From Zancudomyces culisetae (taxonomy: Eukaryota > Kickxellomycota > Harpellomycetes > Harpellales > Legeriomycetaceae), in assembly GCA_001969505.1 (NCBI GenBank), contig LSSK01000095.1, forward strand, positions 1 through 51,852: a stretch of DNA of 51,852 bases. Reading direction: 5' to 3'. The translations under genes were made by a program, and so were the position numbers. This document shows, piece by piece, positions 32,101-40,900 of this stretch. The notes beneath the pieces were generated by a model. It ran no database searches. It saw only the letters and a list, made by a program, of their open reading frames with translations, and was not told the DNA's origin. Each line of letters opens with the position of its first letter. Within the stretch, counting starts at the first letter, position 1.

Positions 32101-33096
32101 ATATGTGTATTTGGGCCATTTCCATATATCAACTGTAGCATAGTTTTCTGGTTTTAGCCTATACCTTTCGCCTACGGGATTTGAAATTCGTGGTAGAATG
32201 CTGTTTATGGTATATTCATCATACTTTGATGCACTCTTTATGCTTTCTAATGTGGCCGGGCCCAGTGCTAGTATATGCACCAACGTCTTTTCTTTGTCCT
32301 TACTACTTTCATCTGTGCTGCTGTTCTCCCTACTCGCTTTTTCTAATTTTTGTCGATTCTTGACGCTTTGACTTTTTAAAAGACTATCCTGAATAAGAAG
32401 CGGGTTTCCACACTTTTCTACTACTAACTCCTCCTCAATCTCCTCTTTCTTCTCCGAAACAGACTGTGGGCTTTGACTATTTTCACTGTATTCATTAATT
32501 AGACTTTCAAGTTCATTAGGATCTATAGAAACCTCTTCAAACTCGTCGCTATCACTTCCTCCACCAGTCAACGAGCTTTGATTGTTTTCTTCTTCTAAAA
32601 TACTTTCCTCTAAAGCCTTTTCTAGTCTTCTGGCTTCTTCGCGCTCCCAGTCCGAGGTATGTGGGTCTTCTTCTGGATACTTTACGCTTTTCCTCTTGGA
32701 TTTGGCGCCTCTTGGTTCCTTTACCACTTTGGTCTTCCTAATCTGTGTTCTTTTTTTGAGAAGAGACTCTGCTCGATCACCTACTGTCTTTGATACTAAC
32801 ATTGCTCCCTGTATCTCACCCCTTCTTCTCCAAATTTGCTTTGTCTTTGAAGATTCAACGTACGTTCTCCCTTCTACTGCTTCCTCTAAAGATGGACCAC
32901 TAAAAACAATTTTATTCAATGTTTTTTCGGGTTTCATTCTGAAATTGAGTTTATCTTCCTGAACCTTAAAGAAGCCAGTAATGCCCCGGTCTGAATTTTG
33001 AAGCTCCATCTGTAGCTCCCCTTTGCACTTCTCAAACAGTTTTATCATACTCGCCGGCAGCTTTACGCTCATCAGCGGTACAATATCTTCCTGCAT
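29191..33096 (-). CDS. RNA polymerase II elongation factor ELL-family protein
   Basis: A 1301-aa single-exon protein with an ATG start. The N-terminal block (about 1-130) and the winged-helix-like segment from about residue 270 ('LVHILALGPATLESIK', then 'IWKWPKYTYREREKAAEQA') match the ELL N-terminal domain, including the typical 'W-P-x-Y' ending. The C-terminal part (about 1035-1110: 'INEYQSLWRKLEELQ' through 'LRSLCL') fits the occludin/ELL helical domain. Between them is a very long disordered region with Ser/Thr-rich segments and an EEK/EEE/GEE array (about 679-745). ELL suppresses Pol II pausing and, with EAF, forms the core of elongation complexes. S. cerevisiae lacks it, whereas S. pombe and filamentous fungi have it. 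No EAF-like gene is present in this window. The domain call is by eye. Confidence 0.8.
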   Translation of the reverse strand: MQEDIVPLMSVKLPASMIKLFEKCKGELQMELQNSDRGITGFFKVQEDKLNFRMKPEKTLNKIVFSGPSLEEAVEGRTYVESSKTKQIWRRRGEIQGAMLVSKTVGDRAESLLKKRTQIRKTKVVKEPRGAKSKRKSVKYPEEDPHTSDWEREEARRLEKALEESILEEENNQSSLTGGGSDSDEFEEVSIDPNELESLINEYSENSQSPQSVSEKKEEIEEELVVEKCGNPLLIQDSLLKSQSVKNRQKLEKASRENSSTDESSKDKEKTLVHILALGPATLESIKSASKYDEYTINSILPRISNPVGERYRLKPENYATVDIWKWPKYTYREREKAAEQASRAMDLLGVPQHAKEREFINPPNVETGGGKAGSLQRQASSGTDTEYIGSVVSVVSKEPRMAEKEPVGRTESKQVTPMVVKSLSLGNTTQAQKRYSTVGVGNISLARKIGIRVKADSVKKGVSGIRKKTTTRGTTEGLEKTNSNKGSKSSSISPVEGRAIQLHQRSDSQRISSEKTSESGFSEFKNISQKAVKYETPSFSTNTIDDSSSKSSSEKTDLGHVAHNKPAYSHKLSEQTQKGSDPMTAHYEGRERQTLVDTRDIGSRSPEKRKASPSAQERSDKKAKISTVGVLDMSKKWSDLGRSSNEKHESSDQGEVHTRNRERREEEDDHNFEEEFIIIGEEEEGKEEGKNQEKSEEKSEDKGKDKGEEKGEEEERSKQKDEEEERSEEKDEEKGEEGEEEGEEEVKKPYVRQNQEKTLESEVDVPAPHDLHVSTPIKTGISDDIEAENKPNKYATPGYEYEEGEATDDGEYYETDTQQKKSEEYNVNNNSNNSNSNNASNAYYRSDSYYKNTGSTHSSNDSKSLNTFTSYKFPSSADSGRAREGSYYRNYKAQGGTVQPSAYRTREYSHGHSVSSYGSARNERKHTYHTGSNSLHSVSRGYGGNYQSPTNVGSSRQLKFNNSPEPVLNTPKTSTDTLSYQLLLKNSASIPSPLINQDDDCNMAVDQVYHAKTQSVSNAATPLNNTYASSTLTKFKRSEREDSINEYQSLWRKLEELQLQRSRVLMPLNSQWNSANNQFKKELRSLCLSTRHTFGSSGSDSSGPSPSDSSLYFDKLASYLVPYIANNTRDSAFLFSELKAYLLSSCTFLSLEQLYYRKKTTPDQLSAAASLQLDPLSGASSTYADCQLYIVGDSRDTLYLCGYKPLGQHVPASHHNQDPLGFNLPASGATVQQPTVHGSYEGLSSTPHVNLPTVFRPLLPSENLIWTLSNKILEISNKYWSDSVRKDTRRLLYLHEQLAL

Positions 33097-36020
33097 TTTG
33101 CTATTAATACATTCAATACTTTTTCTGGATAGTGGGTTGTGTCTGATTTTCTGTGATATTCAAGTTTAAACCCTGATATGTACCTAGTATACGATGTGCG
33201 CACTATACGAATCTATTGTTGTGAAACTGTTCACTACCGAAACGAATGCTGCTCTGCTTCACAAACTCTCCCTCTATATCTGCCTTTATATTTGTATCTT
33301 GTCTCTGTGTTTGTCTCTGTCCTTGTATCTTTCTTTTTGTTCCTATTACCTTGTGTCTTTTTATTCTCAACGTAACTCGATTTGCCGTAGTTAAAAGCGC
33401 TCACACTTTGGGTAGTAACAGTACACGAAATGTCTTTTTTTGCCTAACCCTAATCTATGCTCATTCTATATATTTATTTATAATCCCAATGGGTTCGCCT
33501 CTAAAGAATAAATGATACCAGAATCCCCAAGTATTTTACTATTTTTTCCTTCTGTTAATACTGCTTATTCATGTATTAAACAGCTAAATCATGGTAAAAA
33601 CAAAAATGGGTAACTCAAGAAAGCTTATTTACATAAAAGGCTACAAATTTTTAAAGAACTTGGTAACATAATCGACTTGGTTTACTACCTTTACAGGCCC
33701 AGCTCTCTAAAGCTTTTCCTTCCTTTTTGCAATCCCTCAAATAAAAAACAGTTCCTCGTTTTTCCCGTATATTACAATTGGCTGTATTTTTGCCATTCAC
33801 TAATAGCAAATTTGTAGTGGAGGATTTGCCTTCTATTTTTTTTTGAATTTTGCTGAGCTTGGTTTTATCACTTGCAAGCTATTCTAGCTGAGCAAACCAC
33901 TTGTTGGAATTACGACTTGTCCAGACGGCAAGGATTTCGTCATTTGCTGGGTGTTGGTACCAATGCGGCGCAAAGGCTGTGTGATTGATAAGTCAGCTTG
34001 GATATTATAGACCCCCTCTCATAAATTGTGGATTTATTTCAGCTCTGGGAGTTAGTCAGGTTTAGTGCAGAACTTTATTTGCTCTTGTTCACATAAATGG
34101 CAGTAAAAAAAAATAGTTTCGAAAAAACTAAGGAATTTCAAAGTGTAGGGAAAAAAGAAATAGCTAGAAAAAAATAAACAATGGGGAAAATAACAAAGGT
34201 CTATTTACTAACATTAGAAATCCAAAAGCTTCGCACTTTTTTTTTTGTCGTTTCCTCTGACCTAGTTGGTTGAATAAAACTAAAACATGGAGATACTCAT
34301 TATCCCAATAATGTAGGCTAATTTTGTTTTGATTTCAAAACATCCATGATATTCTTTCAGTTGGTAATTCACTGGATACAACATCATACCTAAAAAAGAC
34401 GTTCCCTATGATAGGGTAGACACCGAAAATGAAAGTAAATGCACAGTACTCCGAAACCAACCTAACCAAGATTATCTCTTGCAAAGCATGAAATACCAAT
34501 ACCGCAACAATAAGTGTGGCATGAAACACGCATTCGGCAAACTTTGACTTTTACTTCTTTTGTGCGTTGTTGTTCTGGTCTTTTTTTTTGTATATCATTT
34601 TTCATTTTCCACACTAGACACAGCCCAATTCGTCATTTTTATGTTTAAAAGCCATAACAATGCTCTCACTACTGTACATAATATATGGCACGCAATCTTA
34701 ATTAAATCAACCACATTAGCTTACCCCAGATGTCTTGGAATTCTCATATTTGTTAATTTACTTTTTTTTATTTTCTAAGTACCCTCCTTCTACCCTGGCT
34801 GTTGTTTATAGCCACAAAACGAGGTTATATTTTTACCTCTCCAATCCTTCTCCAATTCCCACAGAATGTAGGAGAAAGATTTGATGTATTTCCCAATTTT
34901 TTGCTGTATTAACTTGAGTAGGGAATATAACTATTTGTATTTGGATGCGACATGTGTTGCCCAATTAGCATACATTCAGAGAAATAGAAAATAGTCAATC
35001 ACTCCCCTTCCCCTCCCTTTTTCTCCGATTTGCCGCTGGCATCATGACCCTCCCTCCAGGGTTTGTGTTTGCTTTTTAAATTTTCATTTTATCTCTGGAG
35101 GGCTGGGTTGTATTTTTTTTATACTTGACTATTTGTTCATTTCCGTATCGTCATTCTCAAGAACACCATCATCACTAGCACTGTCATGATTATCAACACA
35201 CTTTTGCTCCCAATTTTCATCAAACAACACGCAGGTTATTTTTCCTTCTACATAATTGGTAAGTTTTATGTGAATACACAAGCCTGTTCTTTCGGAAGCT
35301 AAGAGCTTTTGCATCCACAAACGAGAAAGCAATACACATTGGAGTTGAGGTATTAAATGAAAATATGTACAAAAACACATGAGTACGTGTAAAACAGCCT
35401 CCTCTTTTATCCCATTTCTATAAAAAATGCATAATAGGCTCAACGACTATGTGAACATGATGCTTTACACTTTAATTACTGAGATAGGGGGTACTAGATG
35501 GACAGGATACCTTCGGTTTCACCATTAATCAAAAGTCATTTTAAACATCCGATGGTTAATTTCATAAGCTCTGTCAACTATTTACACACATTATGGCAGT
35601 TTACATGGTTAAGCCGGTACAAGATATAATATTTGGTTACTTCAAACCAAGGTGTTCACCTAGCTTTGTATCACGAACAGATGTAAATATGCGCATAAAA
35701 CACCCATCTTTCTACCAATACCCCCCCCTCCCCTACACATACACACACACACTCTCTCCCCCCAGTACTTTACAGTTTCAAATCGCAACAACCCCCTCTT
35801 GTACACAGCCAGTCCTATGTAATTTGTTTGTTTCCTGGAATGAATCGGGGACTATCACTTGTCCAGCTTACATTACATATTCTCCTCCCCCATTTTTCCC
35901 CTATAAATGCCGTTTATTTCAACACCTGTTTGCTATTTCGGCATATTGGGCTGCCAAAATTTACAGATATACGAGCTGATTTGCTGTTTGGATAATTTTT
36001 CCCATCATTTAAAGGCCAGG
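33097..36020. other. Mostly non-coding region of about 2.9 kb
   Basis: It holds the promoter of the ELL-family gene and scattered simple sequence, including a C-rich/CA-rich patch at 35721-35765 and pyrimidine tracts near 35000-35030. The only parts that look protein-coding are the candidate exon at 35129-35420 (-) and, more weakly, a hydrophobic frame at 34335-34540 (-). A TATAAA lies at about 35901. The 35593-35979 ORF (+) is not convincing. Confidence 0.5.
35129..35420 (-). CDS. Candidate 3' exon of an unidentified gene
   Basis: The open frame has no ATG near its 5' end (the longest frame opens on TTG), but from about 35420 to the TAG at 35129 it reads like real protein: 'QLQCVLLSRLWMQKLLASER', 'GLCIHIKLTNYVEGKI', then an acidic Asp/Glu-rich tail ending EMNK. 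A TTTTTTATAG just before it on the minus strand would serve as an acceptor. I could not find a phase-compatible upstream exon: a GTATCC donor near 35512 gives the wrong phase with the obvious ATG. It may be a spliced gene with a very short first exon, a pseudogene fragment, or chance. I do not recognise the family. Confidence 0.3.
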
Positions 36021-36299
36021 ATGGCGGATAAATGTGACCAAGTTGAGGCATGTAAATATGAGAAAAAAGCTAAAATCAGCAACAAATATATAATTCCGGA
36101 CCCAATAAAGTGCCAGATAATTGCCGAGGGCTCGAGTAAAAAACCAATAGTCTTCCAGGTGGGCTATTTTAAAGTTTTTTCAGACATGTTACCAAATTAC
36201 ACAACTCAAGAAATCGAGTGCCCTTTGCCTACAAGGTTGATCATATTTCACTCTCCTATATTCCACTTCAAACTACTTTTGACTCAAAGACAAGAATAG
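36021..36299 (+). CDS. Small hypothetical protein upstream of MPO1
   Basis: A 92-aa ATG ORF starting 'MADKCDQVEACKYEKKAK', hydrophilic at first and then mixed, with no recognised domain. A TATAAA box at about 35901 lies 120 bp before the ATG, which supports a real transcript. It stops 54 bp before the MPO1-like ATG. It could therefore be an independent small gene, or lie in the MPO1 leader as a long upstream ORF that would limit MPO1 translation. The frame is open further upstream to 35907. Confidence 0.4.
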   Translation: MADKCDQVEACKYEKKAKISNKYIIPDPIKCQIIAEGSSKKPIVFQVGYFKVFSDMLPNYTTQEIECPLPTRLIIFHSPIFHFKLLLTQRQE

Positions 36300-36353
36300 A
36301 AAAACAAAAAAAAAGGAAAGAAAAGAAAAGACAGGAATAGCAAAATATACAAA

Positions 36354-36962
36354 ATGGAAAAAGGAAGACCAGGATTGTTTAATTTCGAACAAACATATCT
36401 GCTCCACTTGGAATACCACCAGAGCAAAGCGAACGTGCTTTTACACATACCCCTTTGTACACTCGAACTGTGGGCTATAGTTGGAACGCTATCATACTTT
36501 GGACCTGTTGAATTTGCGCCAAAACTTTTAGTCCGCTTTTCTGAGATTGTTGGATTGGGTTCGGATGTGAATTTGGGATTAGTTACATGCGTTTACTTGG
36601 CTCTGTACTACTTTTCGTTAAATATGGAATTTACACTCCTTTATATTCCTGTGCTTGCAGTCGTATACATGGCAGCGCATCACTTTATGGAACATGTACA
36701 ATATTCTTTTGTAATTTTCCCTCTACTGGTGGTTCTCTCAATCATTGCGCAGAATATCATTCACAGATTTACTGAGGAACGGCTTCTGCCTATGGCCAAA
36801 ATCCCACTATCGCTAGCACTCACGACGTCATTTTTCGTTTTTCTGGATTCTTTAAGGATCATGGGATTTAGAAAAGAATTCTTTGCTGAGTACCTTCAAA
36901 TTGTAAATATCAGGACAAAAAAATGCACGATTGAGCCGGAAATGGTAACGAAAGAGGAGTAG
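36354..36962 (+). CDS. MPO1: Mpo1-like (DUF962) 2-hydroxy fatty acid dioxygenase
   Basis: A 202-aa membrane protein. The N-terminal 'YLLHLEYHQSKANVLLHIP' (His18, His22, His31) is the typical DUF962 opening. Hydrophobic helices follow, with 'AAHHFMEH' (His109/110) and then 'QNIIHRFTEERLLP' (His137), which corresponds to the family's Gly-His-x-Val-Phe-Glu-x-Arg-x-Pro block. Yeast Mpo1 is an ER Fe(II)-dependent dioxygenase that shortens 2-hydroxypalmitate by one carbon during phytosphingosine breakdown. Histidines along the helices would bind the iron. The sequence is more diverged than usual (the Gly of the Gly-His pair is Ile), and the protein is somewhat longer than yeast Mpo1 (174 aa). The start ATG follows an A-rich leader. 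Confidence 0.8.
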   Translation: MEKGRPGLFNFEQTYLLHLEYHQSKANVLLHIPLCTLELWAIVGTLSYFGPVEFAPKLLVRFSEIVGLGSDVNLGLVTCVYLALYYFSLNMEFTLLYIPVLAVVYMAAHHFMEHVQYSFVIFPLLVVLSIIAQNIIHRFTEERLLPMAKIPLSLALTTSFFVFLDSLRIMGFRKEFFAEYLQIVNIRTKKCTIEPEMVTKEE

Positions 36963-37969
36963 TTATAGATAATCCATACCGAGTTTCATTTATAGACAGA
37001 GGTTCATAGCAATTCCACAGCATCAATATCGGCATAACCTTGGGTGAGTGAAAGGGCGATGATACTTAAATTGATACTTTTGTTTTTCAGAGTTTTTGTT
37101 ATAATCGATGAGCTTAAGACTAGCAAGAATGGTTTTTTCATAGATTTAGGTTTTATTGTTACTACTGCCATATTAGACGATTCATTATGTTTCGTTAGAT
37201 TTTTTGAAATAAATGATTCATAATTCCAGTACTAACTGATGTATTGTTTTTTTTGGGGAGGGGGGGGGAAGGGGCGTTCTCTTGCTCAAAATATGCAAGG
37301 ATTCTGAAATACTCCGCTAGTAGAGAGAACAGTTGGTATCCGTTGAACTGCGGAAAGCGAATCTTATTATGAGTGAGCACCGATTCTACCCACTAGTTAT
37401 CTAAATAAAATATGCAAATCAACAGGACAACAGGACAACAGGACAACATGACGAATAAAATAATAAGTATGCGAAGAATACATTTCCATCCAAGTCGCAC
37501 TTATATGTTGAGTATGCGATTCTCAATGTTGTTGTTCACTTTAACCAAACCAAACGTGTATTTGTTAGCCTGAATTTAGTTGGTATTAATTAAAAATACG
37601 GCTTGCCCCACAGTTTTTGTTGTAGTTTTGGATTTACATAATTGAAAATTAATGTAAACAAGACAGGCCACTTAACGCAAGCTATTTTTGTCTATTTGGC
37701 TATATAAAATTATTTTTTTGAAATGCTGATTGAGATTGAAGGATAAATAAGCAACAAAAGCAAACAGATAGTTTAGTCACTTAACAAACTTATTAAACGA
37801 GAAACACAGCAGCTAACTATTGAAAGAGAAGCAGATACCAGGCTGAGCGTGTTTCCAATATAAACCACGAGCAATACTATAATATTTTTATCTTCCCTAT
37901 AGAAAACCCTGGCCTGGTTACCGATCTTTTTAGAAAAGTAAAAAAAAAGTCGAGTAGTTGGCAAGTACA
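36963..37969. other. Intergenic region / POL2 promoter, about 1 kb
   Basis: It contains an interrupted G-rich run (about 37256-37275), three tandem ACAGGACA units (37422-37445) and AT-rich DNA. I see no perfect MluI cell-cycle box (ACGCGT) upstream of POL2. No supported ORF. Confidence 0.5.
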
Positions 37970-40900
37970 ATGTTTGTCCAATCAAATAATGTCGGTTTTG
38001 GCAAACAGAAGCAAAATGGGTTTAAAAGACCACAAGAAAAGTCTCAAACATCAGCAGGGTCTAACCCAGGTGCCGACGAAGCGGGCGATAAAATAAAAGG
38101 ATTCTCAAAGTCAGGTGGTGACGACTTCATGGACAATATGGATGTTGAAACCGGTACGGGCGATTTTGGAAGAGAAGTTGACGAGACCTTGCAACTGAAA
38201 AGGAAGGCTGAAGTTGATGAAATGATGGGGTTTTGGCAGTTTCAAGTTGGGCCAGAAAGATTAGGCTGGCTAATCAATATCCAACCAGTAAGTATTACAT
38301 CAGTGCTTTAATTTTTTTAATCATGATCATTGTGTGGAGAGAGAAAAAAAAAACAACAGCTGGTAATGATTATTTGTGCTATATCTTATTAGACGGTAAC
38401 TATAGATGAAAAAACTAGAAAAAAGAAGGCAGCGGTGGATTTTTATTTTATTGGAAGCGATGGAGTAAAATTCAGGAGCACAATCAACTACAACCCATAT
38501 TTTCTACTAGTGTGCAAGGTAAAGTATCAACAACTCTTATTACGAACAATTGTTTTCGTTGACATACTTGTGTATGTATTAAAATTGAACATGGTACTAC
38601 TATTTTACATCTACAATTCGATTAAACAAACAAAAATAATCATACCATATTGTTAGGAGGGCTCTGAAATAGAGGCAGAGGAGTGGATAAAAAGAAAGTA
38701 TGAAGAGTCGCTAAGCAAAACAAGTATTGTTGAAAAGGAAGATTTGGACATGGTACGCTTTGCGTTTTATTGATTTTGCTCTGGTTTTAATCAATTTTTA
38801 CATTGTATTTATCAGTATGAGTACAAATAATCATAATTTGTTTGGATATTATAGGCGAATCATTTACTGGGCAAGAGCAAAAAGTGTATAAAGCTGGAGT
38901 TTGACAATATCAAAGAGCTGATCTCGGTAAGAAAGTCCCTCCAGGCGATCATTGCGAGGAACATTGAAAAACAAAAAACAAATAGATATGGAGAAATCGG
39001 GACAGAATCAGGTGCCACAAAAACGCAAGAGTCTATTGTCGAGCTTAGAGAGTATGATATTCCGTATTACCAAAGAGTAGCTATGGATAAAGGTTAGCAT
39101 CATCAACTTTTTTTAATATATAAACAAAGGTTATAAATTAAATTGTACAGAATATAGCTAACCGAGGATATACAATAGATATCAGAGTTGGGTTGTGGTA
39201 TACAGTAACACCATCGGCGCAGGGGATTACTCTGAAGCTGAGAAGCGATCTAGTCAAGCGTGCTGATCCGGTTGTTCTAGCATTTGACATCGAAACCACT
39301 AAGCTTCCGCTAAAATTTCCAGACGCAACATTTGATATGGTGATGATGATATCATACATGATTGACGGGCAGGGATATCTGATTACAAATCGAGAGATAG
39401 TATCAGAAGATATAGAAGATTTTGATTACACGCCTAAAGAAGAGTTTCAAGGTCCTTTTGAGATGTTTAATGAACCTAACGAAAAGGCAGTACTGGAAAG
39501 ATTTTTTAGCGAGATAAGGAAGGCTCAGCCAACGGTGGTGGTGACGTACAATGGAGACTCGTTCGATTGGCCGTTTGTTCATGCTCGAGCATTGGTTCAC
39601 GGGATGGATTTGTATTCCGAGATTGGGTGGTACCGAGATAGAGAGGACGAGTATAAATCATCATATAGCAGCCACATGGACTGCCTGAAATGGGTGAAGC
39701 GCGATTCATATTTACCGGTGGGAAGCCAAGGCTTGAAGGCAGTTACAACGGCCAAATTGGGGTATAATCCAATGGAGTTGGATCCAGAAGATATGACAAA
39801 GTTTGCATCTGAAAAACCCCAGACACTAGCACAATATTCAGTTTCAGATGCGGTGGCGACTTATTATTTGTATATGAAATATGTGCATCCATTCATTTTC
39901 TCGCTATGCAATATCATTCCGCTAAATGCAGACGATGTGTTGAGAAAAGGGTCAGGTACGCTTTGTGAGGCCTTGTTGATGGTTGAGGCATACAAAGCAG
40001 GCGTTCTGATGCCAAATAAGCATGTTGATCCAGTGGGGAGAACATATGATGGACATTTGATAGAAACAGAAACGTATGTTGGCGGACACGTGGAAGCACT
40101 CGAGGCTGGTATTTTCAGATCGGATATTCCATTGTCATTTAGTTTGGATGTAGATGGAGTTCAGCAGCTTATCGATGAAGTCGACCAGGCATTGAAGTTC
40201 AGCATTGAGGTCGAAGGGGGGTTTAAACTTTCAGATATTGAAAATTATGATGAGATAAAAGGTCAAATAAAAACACAGCTGGAATATTTGCGAGACCACC
40301 CCAATATTCAGATATCACCACTAATATACCATCTTGATGTGGCGGCTATGTATCCAAACATTATTCTTACGAATCGATTGCAACCTGACGCTGTGGTGAA
40401 TGAGAAGGTTTGTGCGTCGTGTGATTTCAATGTTATGGGAAAGACGTGTGAAAGAAAAATGAAGTGGTTATGGAGAGGTGAATACTATCCAGCTACTAAA
40501 GGAGAGGTAAACATGATAAAGGCACAGATCAAGAACACAGCAGTTTCAGACTCTAATGCAGGAGATGCAGCACAAAATGAAACCAAGATGTTTTTAGAGC
40601 TTAGTGAATATAAGCAGAATGAAATATTGAAAAGTAAAGTAAAGGAATATTCAAGAAAGGTATATAACAAGATACGAGAGATCAAAGTGGAGGAGAGAGA
40701 GGCATCCATATGCCAAAGAGAAACATCATTCTATGTCAACACGGTCAGAAACTTTAGAGATAGAAGATATGTGTATAAGGGGCTTTTAAAAAACGAAAAA
40801 TCAACCTTTGATAAGTTCGCTAAGGCAGGTCAAAAACACGAAGCAGATGAAAGTAAAAAGCTGATGGTTACTTATGATTCTTTGCAATTGGCACACAAGT

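Noticed and set aside
34335-34540. Hydrophobic 64-codon minus-strand frame that reads like a membrane helix
   Set aside because: It starts on GTG, with no ATG and no clear upstream exon or donor. Hydrophobic frames arise easily from T-rich DNA.
39141-39150. TTGTACAG as acceptor of the last POL2 intron
   Set aside because: With the donor at 39093 it gives the wrong phase and an immediate stop; the acceptor at 39178 restores the conserved polymerase sequence.
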